Part shown: piece by piece, positions 45,795 to 55,353 of the stretch | Numbering within the stretch: the first letter of the stretch is position 1 | How the letters are laid out: each line of letters begins with the position of its first letter | NCBI GenBank assembly: GCA_965197005.1 | Contig: OZ239982.1 | Location: 2,542,001 to 2,606,000, forward strand | From: G965197005 sp965197005 | GTDB lineage: Bacteria; Pseudomonadota; Gammaproteobacteria; Pseudomonadales; Oceanobacteraceae | Length of the DNA: 64,000 nucleotides | Direction: 5' to 3' | Made by a program: the position numbers and the translations under genes | The notes under the pieces: model-generated | Told to the model about the DNA's origin: nothing | The model's input: the letters and a program-made list of their open reading frames with translations, nothing else | The model's database searches: none

Positions 45795-47327
45795 ATGAGC
45801 GATAGTAAACAAGGAATGCACGGTATATGGAAACACCGTTGGACTTTTATTTTGGCGGCCACAGGTTCTGCTGTAGGCTTGGGTAACATTTGGAAATTCC
45901 CCTATATCACAGGCGAAAACGGCGGCGGTGCATTTGTACTGGTGTACCTTGCTTGTATTTTAGGTGTGGGTATTCCTGTCATGATGGCTGAGGTGCTGAT
46001 GGGGCGGCGTGGACGTATGAGTCCAATTAGAACCGTTAGCATGCTGGCAAAAGAATCTAATTCTTTTTTTGGTTTTAAATTAATTGGCTGGATGGGCGCA
46101 TTATCGGGCTTTATTATTCTGTCATTTTATACCGTTATTGCTGGTTGGTCTTTAATGTATGTCTTTAAACTTGGTGCAGGCATATTTAATGAGGTTAGTG
46201 TAGCTGGTGACGCTGGTGCTCAATTAGCTGGTAAAGAGTTTGGTGATTTACTAGCTAACCCTTGGTTACTATTGGGCTTGCATACGGTATTTACTATTAT
46301 GGTGGGCTTTGTTTCTGCTAATGGTGTTAATAAAGGCTTAGAAAGTTCTTCTCGCTTATTAATGCCTTTGCTATTTATTATGTTAATAGTGCTATTTGGT
46401 TATAGTGTGACCCAACCCGGTTTTAGTCAAGCAGTGCATTTTATGTTTGATTTTAATTTTGAAAAACTCACGCCACATTCTGTTATTGTAGCCTTAGGGC
46501 ATTCTTTCTTTACTCTAAGTTTGGGTATGGGCGCAATCATGGCATACGGTGCATATATGCCACGTGAAGAATCATTAAGCCAAACTGTTTTAACGGTTGC
46601 TTTTTTTGATACGATAATTGCTTTAATTTCAGGGATAATCATTTTCGCTATCGTCTTTACCAATGGGTTAGAAGCAAGTGCAGGTCCTGGTTTATTATTC
46701 CAAACCGTGCCTATTGCATTTGGTAGCTTACCTTTTGGCTCTATTTTTGGCGTTATATTCTTTTTATTAGTGGTTATTGCCGCTTGGAGCTCGGCTTTTT
46801 CTATCGGTGAGCCAGTTGTTGCTTGGGCAGTAGAGAAAGGCTTTAGCCGTTTAACCGCTACTGTTGCTGTTTGCTCCTTAACTTGGCTGTTGGGCATTGG
46901 CTCTTTATTGTCTTTCAATGAATGGTCTGGGCAACAAAGTTTTGTGTTTGTAGAAACCTATGAACTTAGCTCTATAACCGATGAAAATGGCGAGACAAAA
47001 GTTGAGAAAAAAGAGATTGCCTCGAACTTCCACTTATTTGCCGATGTGAAAGAGCTGAAAAAACAATATCCCGCAGAAGCAGGCAAAACTGAAGTGAGCA
47101 TTAAGGGTAAAACCTTATTTGACTTCTTAGACTTTATTACTGCCAGTGTAATGATGCCTTTAGGCGGCTTATTAATTGCTCTATTTGTAGGCTGGTCAAT
47201 GAAATCTAGCATTGTTGCTAAAGAAGCCACTATTCAATCAACCTTAATGTATAACTTTTGGCGTATTACTTTACGCTTTGTATCACCTCTGGCTATTTTA
47301 TATATTTTCGTTAGCCAGCTACTTTAG
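45795..47327 (+). CDS. Sodium-dependent transporter, SNF family
   Basis: 510 residues, about eleven membrane helices of LeuT fold. N-terminal AATGSAVGLGNIWKFPY is the Na+/substrate-binding first helix. Substrate (amino acid or related) unknown. Unusual: a polar, charged insert of about 55 residues (about 380-437) separates LSFNEWSG from KTLFDFLDF, where most family members have a short loop. A terminator hairpin follows. Confidence 0.88.
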   Translation: MSDSKQGMHGIWKHRWTFILAATGSAVGLGNIWKFPYITGENGGGAFVLVYLACILGVGIPVMMAEVLMGRRGRMSPIRTVSMLAKESNSFFGFKLIGWMGALSGFIILSFYTVIAGWSLMYVFKLGAGIFNEVSVAGDAGAQLAGKEFGDLLANPWLLLGLHTVFTIMVGFVSANGVNKGLESSSRLLMPLLFIMLIVLFGYSVTQPGFSQAVHFMFDFNFEKLTPHSVIVALGHSFFTLSLGMGAIMAYGAYMPREESLSQTVLTVAFFDTIIALISGIIIFAIVFTNGLEASAGPGLLFQTVPIAFGSLPFGSIFGVIFFLLVVIAAWSSAFSIGEPVVAWAVEKGFSRLTATVAVCSLTWLLGIGSLLSFNEWSGQQSFVFVETYELSSITDENGETKVEKKEIASNFHLFADVKELKKQYPAEAGKTEVSIKGKTLFDFLDFITASVMMPLGGLLIALFVGWSMKSSIVAKEATIQSTLMYNFWRITLRFVSPLAILYIFVSQLL

Positions 47328-47343
47328 CGTTTGCATCAAACCC

Positions 47344-47376
47344 AAGCACAAAATCAAGGACGGTTTTGTGCTTTTT
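47344..47376 (+). terminator. Terminator after the SNF transporter
   Basis: AAGCACAAAA/TTTTGTGCTT stem followed by TTTT, about 17 bases after the stop codon. Confidence 0.75.
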
Positions 47377-47399
47377 ATTAATTAGGAGATAATTCAGCC

Positions 47400-47831
47400 G
47401 TGACGCAAATTTCCAGAAGTGCTTTGGTCAATTTCAGCGCACAACAAATGTTTGACTTGGTTAATCAGGTAGAAGACTATCCTGAATTTTTACCTGGCTG
47501 CAAAGCGACCGAGCTAATTGAACGCAATGAAGAGATGATTGAAGCACGCCTCACACTCTCAAAAGCCGGTATAAGCCAGTCTTTTGTCACTCGTAATAAC
47601 CTTACTCCGCCTAATAAAATGAAAATTAATCTGGTTGAAGGTCCATTTAAACAGTTTTCTGGCGAATGGAATTTTACCGTACTTGATGAACATGCCTGTA
47701 AGGTATCTTTGGAGTTAAACTTTGAAGTTAACAGCCAAATTGCAGGGGCAGCATTAAATCTCTTATTCAAACAAGTCGCAGGCATGATGGTCGATTCTTT
47801 TGTAACACGAGCTAAGCAGATATATGGCTAA
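47400..47831 (+). CDS. ratA: RatA, START-like ribosome-associated protein
   Basis: 143 residues starting at GTG (start matches TQISRSALV of the family). START/polyketide-cyclase fold; reported to bind 50S subunits and block association in E. coli, while relatives bind coenzyme Q. Overlaps ratB by eight bases; smpB lies nearby in the usual order. Confidence 0.9.
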   Translation: MTQISRSALVNFSAQQMFDLVNQVEDYPEFLPGCKATELIERNEEMIEARLTLSKAGISQSFVTRNNLTPPNKMKINLVEGPFKQFSGEWNFTVLDEHACKVSLELNFEVNSQIAGAALNLLFKQVAGMMVDSFVTRAKQIYG

Positions 47832-48117
47832 AATAGCCATTGAAGTTGCCTATGGCGAGCCTAATAAACAGCGAGTTATTTCACTGGAAGTAGAAGAAGG
47901 CACCAGTTTATATGAGGCAGCTCTTTTATCTGGCATTACCCAAGAATTTACTCATTTGGATTTAACAAATATACCCATGGGGATTTTTTCTAAGCGCAGT
48001 GCCAACCCCAAGCAACAAATAGTACAAGCAGGTCAGCGCATTGAGTTATATCGTCCTTTATTATTAGACCCCAAACAAGCACGAATTTTGCGTGCTGCCA
48101 AACAACAATCCACCTAA
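47824..48117 (+). CDS. ratB: RatB/RnfH-family ubiquitin-like protein
   Basis: 97 residues, beta-grasp fold (VEVAYG..., VRVIELYRPLLLDPKQAR). Partner gene of ratA with overlapping start. Function poorly defined. Convergent with bamE. Confidence 0.9.
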   Translation: MAKIAIEVAYGEPNKQRVISLEVEEGTSLYEAALLSGITQEFTHLDLTNIPMGIFSKRSANPKQQIVQAGQRIELYRPLLLDPKQARILRAAKQQST

Positions 48118-48130
48118 GTTATCATTTTTA

Positions 48131-48469
48131 CTACTTGTCTTTTGTTTGTTTAGGTGGTAACTCGCCAGTGTATTTTGCATACCTGAAATTTTCATCAAAA
48201 AATAAGCTAATTAAATAACGGTTTGTTAGCTTGTCGTCTTGTTCTAGGGTATAAATATAGTCCCAGCGTTTCTTTTGATAAGGGTTAGTTAAAGCTGGCG
48301 TACCCATAATATATAAGACCTGCCTTTGGTTCATGCCGACCTTTAATTGCTCAAGCATGTCTCGAGTGACAATATTTCCTTGCTGTATGTCAAGTTTATA
48401 GACATTAGGGAAAATACAGCCAGATAATAATGATAAGCTAATGATAATTACAAGATAGGCAGATTTCAT
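48131..48469 (-). CDS. bamE: Outer membrane assembly lipoprotein BamE
   Basis: 112 residues. Lipobox LLSGC (Cys18). BamE/SmpA fold: KVGMNQRQVLYIMGTP, then RWDYIY. Part of the Bam complex for outer-membrane protein insertion. Divergent from fur. Confidence 0.94.
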   Translation of the reverse strand: MKSAYLVIIISLSLLSGCIFPNVYKLDIQQGNIVTRDMLEQLKVGMNQRQVLYIMGTPALTNPYQKKRWDYIYTLEQDDKLTNRYLISLFFDENFRYAKYTGELPPKQTKDK

Positions 48470-48491
48470 AAGGTTAATAGAGGTCTCTTAT

Positions 48492-48519
48492 TTGTATTGA
48501 AATAAAAAAACACTATGAT
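48492..48519 (+). promoter_or_regulatory. Possible fur promoter
   Basis: TTGTAT and TATGAT separated by 16 bases, about 44 bases before the fur ATG. No clear Fur box was recognised in it. Confidence 0.35.
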
Positions 48520-48562
48520 AACCCAACTTTTAATTAATCCATAAATCATTTTGAGGTATTAA

Positions 48563-48973
48563 ATGTCAGATCAAAATACAGAACTACGCAAAGCGGGATT
48601 AAAGGTAACCTTACCTCGTTTAAAAATCCTTAGCATTTTAGAGCAAAAACAAGATTCTCACTTAAGTGCAGAAGATGTCTATAAAGCATTAATCGATGCG
48701 GGCGAAGATGTCGGTCTTGCTACTGTTTATCGTGTACTTACTCAGTTTGAAAGCGCAGGGCTTGTCTCTCGCCATAACTTTGATAGCGGTCATGCGGTAT
48801 TTGAGTTGGCGCGTGGCGAAAATCATGACCATATGGTTGATGTTGATGATGGCACCGTGGTTGAGTTTTCCAGCAAAGAAATTGAACAACTACAAGAAGT
48901 CATTGCCAAAGAGCATGGTTTTGAACTGGTTGACCGTAGCCTTGTGCTATATGTAAAAAAACTTAAAAAATAA
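48563..48973 (+). CDS. fur: Ferric uptake regulator Fur
   Basis: 136 residues. Winged helix (LATVYRVLTQFESAGLV) plus metal-binding dimer domain with HDHMVD. The structural zinc CxxC of the E. coli protein is absent (VDVDDGTVVEF), as in Pseudomonas Fur. Represses iron-uptake genes with Fe(II). Ends at a strong terminator. Confidence 0.95.
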   Translation: MSDQNTELRKAGLKVTLPRLKILSILEQKQDSHLSAEDVYKALIDAGEDVGLATVYRVLTQFESAGLVSRHNFDSGHAVFELARGENHDHMVDVDDGTVVEFSSKEIEQLQEVIAKEHGFELVDRSLVLYVKKLKK

Positions 48974-48991
48974 GTTTTGATTTATCTTCAT

Positions 48992-49031
48992 AAAAAGCCG
49001 CCTTGCTGTTATCCAGCAAGGCGGCTTTTTT
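48992..49031 (+). terminator. Terminator after fur
   Basis: AAAAAGCCGCCTTGCTG/CAGCAAGGCGGCTTTTTT stem with TTATC loop and T-run; the A-run on the other side would also let it act backwards. Confidence 0.9.
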
Positions 49032-49081
49032 GTATTTGCTTGCAATAAATATGATTGAGTTTTTATGAATTTATAGCATAG

Positions 49082-49116
49082 AAAAGAGTTTATTGAAAAA
49101 ATCAATAAACTCTTTT
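49082..49116. terminator. Bidirectional terminator between fur and ssb
   Basis: AAAAGAGTTTATTG/CAATAAACTCTTTT perfect 14-bp stem with a seven-base loop; serves the minus-strand ssb, which ends 29 bases away. Confidence 0.8.
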
Positions 49117-49144
49117 AAGGGAGGTGCCATGTTTAGTGTCCGCT

Positions 49145-49723
49145 TTAAAACGGAATGTCATCATCAAAAGAATCAAAATTATTGCTTGGCTGTGGTGCTG
49201 GCTGTTGGTTTTGATACTGAGGTTGCTGCTGGGGAGCATTTTGCATGGGCGTATTAGGTTGCGGTGCTGCGCCTTGTTGATATTGCGGTTGCTGTCCTTG
49301 TGCTGGCTGTTGCTGGTAGTTGGCAGCATTGTTTGGCGTATTCGCTACTGGTTGCAACGGGGCATAACCTTGATTATCACCTTGGCTTGAGCGGCTATCA
49401 AGCATAAGCATGTCGTTGGCGACAATCTCTGTTGAGTACCGCTTGATGCCGTCTTTTTCCCACTCTCGGGTTCTTAGTTTGCCTTCAAAATAAACACGTC
49501 CGCCTTTTTTTAGATATTGCTGGCAAATTTCTGCCAACTTGCCAAATACGGCTATTCTGTGCCATTCAGTCTGTTCGACTTTTTGCCCTGTTTGTTTGTC
49601 GTTGTAGCTTTCATCGGTGGCTAAGCTCAAATTGGCTACAGCATTGCCGTTGGGTAAAAAACGGACTTCTGGGTCGCGCCCTAAAGTGCCTATTAAAGTG
49701 ACTTTATTTATGCTGCGTGACAT
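49145..49723 (-). CDS. ssb: Single-stranded DNA-binding protein
   Basis: 192 residues. OB-fold (1 to ~112: MSRSINKVTLIGTLGRDPEV), a Gln/Pro/Ala-rich linker, acidic tail ending DDDIPF that recruits partner enzymes. GGAG ribosome site close upstream of the ATG. Directly follows the MFS gene, as in Pseudomonas. Confidence 0.96.
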   Translation of the reverse strand: MSRSINKVTLIGTLGRDPEVRFLPNGNAVANLSLATDESYNDKQTGQKVEQTEWHRIAVFGKLAEICQQYLKKGGRVYFEGKLRTREWEKDGIKRYSTEIVANDMLMLDSRSSQGDNQGYAPLQPVANTPNNAANYQQQPAQGQQPQYQQGAAPQPNTPMQNAPQQQPQYQNQQPAPQPSNNFDSFDDDIPF

Positions 49724-49725
49724 AG

Positions 49726-51075
49726 TTATTCTCCTTGTTGTTGTATAATTTTAATTGCAAGGTTGCGTTCAAATTTGTGTGGATCAATTTTCATATAAAT
49801 TGCATGCTCAAATTCTATCAGTTTTAATTCATAAACGCCTCTTAATTGTTGTAAGGCTAAAATTTGTGCATCTGTCGGTATGGCTGTTATTTCAAAGCGA
49901 GTGCTGCTCAGTTGTTTGGGGGAGGGTGAGCGTAAAAGCCATAATGCCCAAAAAATAAGGGCGACAGCAGGAATTAATAACAGCCCATTAAGCCCTACTT
50001 GGCGCAGCAAAACACCACCTAATCCTCCGCCTATAAAAGCACCAAAAAATTGAAAACTGGAGTAAATGCCCATAGCACTACCTTTAGAGCCTGCGGGGGC
50101 AATTTTACTAAGCCAAGAGGGAAGGCTTGCTTCCATAAGGTTAAATCCCCAAAAATAGATAAATAATAAAACCGCCCAGTGCCAAATTTTATTTGCTTGG
50201 GTCATGCCAATTAGGGTTAGGCTAATAAGCACTACGCCAATAATAACGATGGATTTCATTTTTTGTTTTTTTTCCGCCACAATAATAAATGGCACCATGG
50301 CTATAAAGGCAGCCACTAAAACAGGCAGATAAAACCAGCCGTGTTGTACTGCTTGTAAATCAAGTTTTTTAAGCTCTAAAGGCACGGCAACAAAGACGGC
50401 AACTAAAACAGCATGTAATAAAAAAATACCTATATTTAAACGCCAAAGTGCAGGATTTTTAAATTGTACTAATACCTCTGATAGATTGGGGCTAGCATCA
50501 CGATGATGAATTTGTTTGCTATTTGGCAAACGCCAATAAGTGAGCGCAATACCTGCTATAACCAAAATGCCTGTTAATAAAAAAATAAGCGGTAAGCCTC
50601 CTATCGCAGCAATCCAAGGACCTACTATTAAGGCAACAGAAAAAGATAATCCTATGCTTGCGCCCACCGATGCCATGGCTTTCATGCGGTGCTCTTCACG
50701 CACATTATCTGCCAACATTGCCATAATTGCGCTGGCAATAGCACCACAGCCTTGTAATGCACGCCCTAATAGTACGCCGTAAATGCTGGTCGAATAGGCG
50801 GCAACAAAACTGCCTATAGCAAATAGTGCTAAGCCTATTAAGATGATGGGTTTACGTCCAAAGCGATCAGAAAGCGTGCCTGCTGGAATTTGTAAAATGG
50901 CTTGAGATAAGCCATATACGCCCATTGCTAAGCCTAATAATTCGGGGGTTGCTCCTGTTAGACTTTGTCCTTCTAACATCATTACTGGCAAAATCATAAA
51001 CAGCCCTAACATTCTTAAAGCGTATAACAGTGTTAAGGTGGTAACGGTGGTTCTTTCTGTGGCAGATAAATTCAT
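49726..51075 (-). CDS. MFS transporter with C-terminal extra domain
   Basis: 449 residues from ATG 51075, set by GAGAG upstream (the frame extends four codons to a TTG). Twelve helices with the signature GLSQAILQIPAGTLSDRFGRKP. A soluble tail of ~60 residues (ITAIPTDAQILALQQLRGVY...) follows the last helix. It is the type of MFS protein that lies beside ssb in Pseudomonas; substrate unknown. Confidence 0.85.
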   Translation of the reverse strand: MNLSATERTTVTTLTLLYALRMLGLFMILPVMMLEGQSLTGATPELLGLAMGVYGLSQAILQIPAGTLSDRFGRKPIILIGLALFAIGSFVAAYSTSIYGVLLGRALQGCGAIASAIMAMLADNVREEHRMKAMASVGASIGLSFSVALIVGPWIAAIGGLPLIFLLTGILVIAGIALTYWRLPNSKQIHHRDASPNLSEVLVQFKNPALWRLNIGIFLLHAVLVAVFVAVPLELKKLDLQAVQHGWFYLPVLVAAFIAMVPFIIVAEKKQKMKSIVIIGVVLISLTLIGMTQANKIWHWAVLLFIYFWGFNLMEASLPSWLSKIAPAGSKGSAMGIYSSFQFFGAFIGGGLGGVLLRQVGLNGLLLIPAVALIFWALWLLRSPSPKQLSSTRFEITAIPTDAQILALQQLRGVYELKLIEFEHAIYMKIDPHKFERNLAIKIIQQQGE

Positions 51076-51276
51076 TGTGGCTCTCAAAATTATATCGTTG
51101 GTGTCTTTAGTTACGTTATTTTCACTGGATTTTCTTTATATTTTGTAATTTGTTTCAGTTAATGATTGAATTACCAATCTAATACCTTGAATATAAATTT
51201 AATTAATTTAAAGTATTGCCTGTACATGCTTGTTTATCGCTCTGTAAAAAAAGCGTTTTTTACCTAGAGGTTTATC

Positions 51277-54200
51277 TTGAATACATATTTAACAAGAACA
51301 AAAAAAGCACCTAGTCATATCTATTTTGGTTTATGGCTAACTGTTGTTACAGTCGCTCTAGTATACATTGCAATTTTACAATCAGATAATGATATTCAAC
51401 AATTACGCTTAGATGTAACTAAAGAAACCCATGCTTTGGTTAAAAAAATCGAGTTTATTACACAAATGGGGCTACGCAGTAATCGTTTTTTTATCCAAGC
51501 ATATCAAACTCATTTGCAAAAATTGGTTAATAAAGAACCTATATCAGCTGATTTTTTAAATGCCATTGAACATAATTTTAATCTTTACCAAGGTTTTTTT
51601 ATTTATTCTAAAGAGGCAAAATTACTCTTTAAAAGAAGTCATAAGCCTGCTTTTTTACAGCATTATTTATTAGAAAAAGCACTGTTAAAAAACCAGTCAA
51701 GTGGTGTGGTGGCACGAGCCTTTAATGGTGCTATTTTTTATTATGTATACTCACAGTTCCAAGTAAATAAACAGTCTTATTATTTGATTGTTAAGCATCG
51801 TTTTGATGAAGTTATAATCAATAGCATGAACAAATTGCCTAGTTTTGTGGAGCTGGCATTAGAAGATGGACAAAATCCCTATTATACCTATGTTGATTTA
51901 ACGGATAAGCAGGGATTTTTCACACCTGTTACTAGGCAAAAAATCAATAGCTTGAATTGGGATATTATTGCTTATTGGCATACAAATTATCCATATAAAG
52001 TTTTATTAGAAAATTTAAAAATCAGTCTGTATTTTTTACTTACATTTTTGGCGGTGTATTTTTATGTTTGGTGGCTTATTAGTCGCCAACAAAAAAAATA
52101 CGAAACCCTAAGAAAGGCGAAAGAACAACTTAATAGCCAAGGTAAACAAATGATGGATAGCATTGATGAGATTGTGATTAATACCAATCCTGATGGTGCT
52201 ATTAATTATCTAAATACCAATGCCGTTTTATTTTTAGGGGAATCTCAAGCAGAGCCACTTTTGGGTAAGTTTTTACACTTGGTGTATGCCAAACCTCAGG
52301 CAATTTGGAATCAAAGTACGGCGATTACAGAACAAAATTTTAATTATTTAGAAGACAATCTGCATTTTTATGAGCAAAGTTGCCAACGCATTCAAACCAT
52401 AGAGGGTCATTTTAATTATCTATGGGTTTTAAGAGATATTACTGAAAGAAAACGTAATATTGATTTATTAGAAAAAAATCAAGCTCGCTATCAATCTATT
52501 TTTGCAGGTTCTGGTTCTGCACATATTCTGATTAAAAAATCTCCAAAAAAACGTTTTCCTTTTATTGTCTTAGATGCCAATCAGGCAGCATTAAAAATGT
52601 TTGCTTTAAATAATATTACAGAGATAAACAGCAATGCTTATAAATTATTAGAAAAAAATGCCATCCTTATTAATTATTTATCTCAATCTGAGGTCAATGA
52701 TGATGAATTTGAAATACAAATTACAACCCTAGATAATCAAGAAAAATACGCTTGGGCACATATTCATCATAATGACAATACAAAAAATAACCTGTTATTG
52801 ACCTTAATTGATATAACAGAGCGCAACGCATTATTAGAAAAAACCACGGAGCGAGAGCGTTTTTGGGAGCGCATAATGGAGGCCATTCCTGATTTGGTTT
52901 ATGTAGCAGAATTAAGCGATAATGATTATTTAAAGCAGGTTATATATAAAAACATTACCTTAGAAAGCATATTAAATTATAACGACTCTAAGAGTAATTA
53001 TAACAGTTGGTTAAACTACCTTAGTAGCCAAGATTTGCCTGCTTTTCAAAAGGGCATTGGAAAACTTAAAAAACTGCAAGATAAACAGCAGCACCAAGCA
53101 ACCCTAAGATTTTATGATAATGAAAATAATCTACGTCATATTCGCTTTAAAAGTAGCCGCTTTGAAGCTGACGAGCAGGGGAATACCAAAAGCATTATTG
53201 GGTTAGCAAGAGATATTACAGATAGCGTCAATAGCCAAGAAAAAATCATTGCAAGTGAAAAACATTACCGCTTGGTTACAGATAATATTAATGATGTGAT
53301 TTGGTCAACAGATGCGGAGTTAAATATTGCTTTTGTTAGTTCATCTGTAAAGCATATGTTTAATCGTAGTGCAGAAGAAATTACCCATAAAAAGCTGAAA
53401 AATATTTTGCCTTTTGATTTTCGTGCACGCCTTATACGCCGTCTCAAGCAGCAAATAAACATTGCTATTGATATAGGTCCTAGTTATAAAAAATCTTTAA
53501 TTCAAGATATTAGAATACCTAAAGAGCAGGGCAATTATATACAAATAGAGCTGCATACATCAGTTTTATTTGAGCAGGATAAACTTGTCGGTTTATTGGG
53601 CGTGTGTAGAGATGTGACCAAAGTACGTAAATCAGAGCAGCAATTAAAACTGGCCGCTAAGGTATTTGAAAGTAGTAATGATGCCATTGTTATTACTGAT
53701 AATAAATTAGATATTGTACGCTGCAATCAGTCTTTTACTAAAATTACAGGCTATCAGCCGCATCAGGTAATTGATAAAAATATTCAATTTTTAATCGCAC
53801 CTGAAAATCATCATACTGATTTTATTCAGGGTATTAGTAAAACGCTCAATCATATGGGCACATGGCAAGGCGAAGTATTTTATACCTGCTCTCAAGGTCA
53901 TAGACGTATTGGCTGGGTTGGCATTAATTCTGTAAACGATGATATGAAACATAGTCAAAGTTTAATTATGGTTATCTCTGATATTACCGAGCGTAAAGCA
54001 ATTGAAGATCGCATTCATCATTTGGCTTATTACGATTCTTTAACTGGCTTGCCTAATCGTACGCACTTACATGAAAAACTGAATCAAATTTTAATTTCTG
54101 CAAAAGAAAATTCCAGCAATGTGGTATTGCTGTTTATTGACCTTGATCGCTTTAAACCCATTAACGATTCGATGGGGCACCCCGCAGGGGATTTGGTTTT

Positions 54201-55314
54201 AAAACAGGTTGCAGAAAGATTAAGAGACTGTACCAAACGCCAAGATTTGGTATGTCGTATTGGTGGTGATGAATTTACCGTCATTATTGAAAACCAAGGG
54301 GAACGAGATACGGCAATGGAAAGTGCCATTAAAATTTCTGAACGCATTTTAGAACATCTTAATAAACCCTATTTTATTAATAATCGTGAGCTATTTTTAA
54401 GTGCCAGTATTGGTATTGCGCTGTATCCAAGTGATGGTATGAGCGTGACAGAATTGATTAAAAATTCAGACCTTGCTATGTATCATGCCAAACATAACGG
54501 ACGAGGTAATATTCAATTTTTTAGCAAAAATATGAATAAAATTGCAGTCGATTCTCTTGAATTAGAAAATGATTTACGTCCAGCGTTGGTTAACCAAGAA
54601 TTTGAATTATATTATCAACCGCAATACGATGCTAAAAGCTGTAAAATGCTATCTATTGAGGCTTTAATTCGTTGGAATCACCCCAAAAAAGGGCTTATTT
54701 ACCCAAATACTTTTATTCCTACTTTAGAAGAAACAGGTATGATTATTGAAGTAGGTCAGTGGGTATTAGAAGAGGCCTGCCAGCAATTTATGCAATGGCA
54801 TACAGAAGATCCGAATAATTTAGAGCATGTATCAGTAAATGTGTCTGCACGTCAATTTCAACAAAAAGACTTTATTCAAAAAATTCAAAATGTATTATTA
54901 AAAACGGGCATCAAACCACAACAACTAGAAATAGAGTTAACTGAAAGTGTTTTAGTTGATGATGTTGAAAATACCTTTAGCACTTTAACTGCCTTGCGGG
55001 ATTTAGGCATTAAAATAGCAATTGATGATTTTGGTACCGGTTATTCTTCTTTAAATTACTTAAAACGCTTCCCGTTTGACACATTGAAAATTGACCAAAG
55101 TTTTGTGCGTGAATTACCAAATAATAAAGCAGATGCACAGATTACTCGTGCCATTATCGCACTTGCTAAAAATATGAATGCCACCGTAGTTGCCGAAGGT
55201 GTTGAAACTAAAGCGCAGTTAAATTTCCTATCTGAGGAGAACTGCAATAAAATACAAGGATACTTATTTGAACCACCATTGCCCGCTGCCAAGTTATTTG
55301 CAAAATTTTTGTAA
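51277..55314 (+). CDS. PAS/GGDEF/EAL membrane sensor protein
   Basis: 1345 residues starting at TTG 51277 with GAGG about ten bases upstream; the first helix begins at once, which supports it. Two membrane helices (about 18-36 and 250-270) enclose a periplasmic sensor domain. Then about five PAS/PAC units (about 288-905), GGDEF intact (996-1000) and EAL intact (1128-1130, with ELTES and DDFGTG). The inhibitory RxxD site reads KRQD, so product inhibition may be lost. Both c-di-GMP synthase and phosphodiesterase sites look competent. No partner gene adjacent; signal unknown. Confidence 0.9.
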   Translation: MNTYLTRTKKAPSHIYFGLWLTVVTVALVYIAILQSDNDIQQLRLDVTKETHALVKKIEFITQMGLRSNRFFIQAYQTHLQKLVNKEPISADFLNAIEHNFNLYQGFFIYSKEAKLLFKRSHKPAFLQHYLLEKALLKNQSSGVVARAFNGAIFYYVYSQFQVNKQSYYLIVKHRFDEVIINSMNKLPSFVELALEDGQNPYYTYVDLTDKQGFFTPVTRQKINSLNWDIIAYWHTNYPYKVLLENLKISLYFLLTFLAVYFYVWWLISRQQKKYETLRKAKEQLNSQGKQMMDSIDEIVINTNPDGAINYLNTNAVLFLGESQAEPLLGKFLHLVYAKPQAIWNQSTAITEQNFNYLEDNLHFYEQSCQRIQTIEGHFNYLWVLRDITERKRNIDLLEKNQARYQSIFAGSGSAHILIKKSPKKRFPFIVLDANQAALKMFALNNITEINSNAYKLLEKNAILINYLSQSEVNDDEFEIQITTLDNQEKYAWAHIHHNDNTKNNLLLTLIDITERNALLEKTTERERFWERIMEAIPDLVYVAELSDNDYLKQVIYKNITLESILNYNDSKSNYNSWLNYLSSQDLPAFQKGIGKLKKLQDKQQHQATLRFYDNENNLRHIRFKSSRFEADEQGNTKSIIGLARDITDSVNSQEKIIASEKHYRLVTDNINDVIWSTDAELNIAFVSSSVKHMFNRSAEEITHKKLKNILPFDFRARLIRRLKQQINIAIDIGPSYKKSLIQDIRIPKEQGNYIQIELHTSVLFEQDKLVGLLGVCRDVTKVRKSEQQLKLAAKVFESSNDAIVITDNKLDIVRCNQSFTKITGYQPHQVIDKNIQFLIAPENHHTDFIQGISKTLNHMGTWQGEVFYTCSQGHRRIGWVGINSVNDDMKHSQSLIMVISDITERKAIEDRIHHLAYYDSLTGLPNRTHLHEKLNQILISAKENSSNVVLLFIDLDRFKPINDSMGHPAGDLVLKQVAERLRDCTKRQDLVCRIGGDEFTVIIENQGERDTAMESAIKISERILEHLNKPYFINNRELFLSASIGIALYPSDGMSVTELIKNSDLAMYHAKHNGRGNIQFFSKNMNKIAVDSLELENDLRPALVNQEFELYYQPQYDAKSCKMLSIEALIRWNHPKKGLIYPNTFIPTLEETGMIIEVGQWVLEEACQQFMQWHTEDPNNLEHVSVNVSARQFQQKDFIQKIQNVLLKTGIKPQQLEIELTESVLVDDVENTFSTLTALRDLGIKIAIDDFGTGYSSLNYLKRFPFDTLKIDQSFVRELPNNKADAQITRAIIALAKNMNATVVAEGVETKAQLNFLSEENCNKIQGYLFEPPLPAAKLFAKFL

Positions 55315-55353
55315 AATTAACCCAGTTTTTTTATAACCTAATAAGGAACAAGC

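Noticed and set aside
49124..49390. 88-codon plus-strand frame opposite ssb
   Set aside because: Shadow of the ssb Gln/Pro-rich linker on the other strand.
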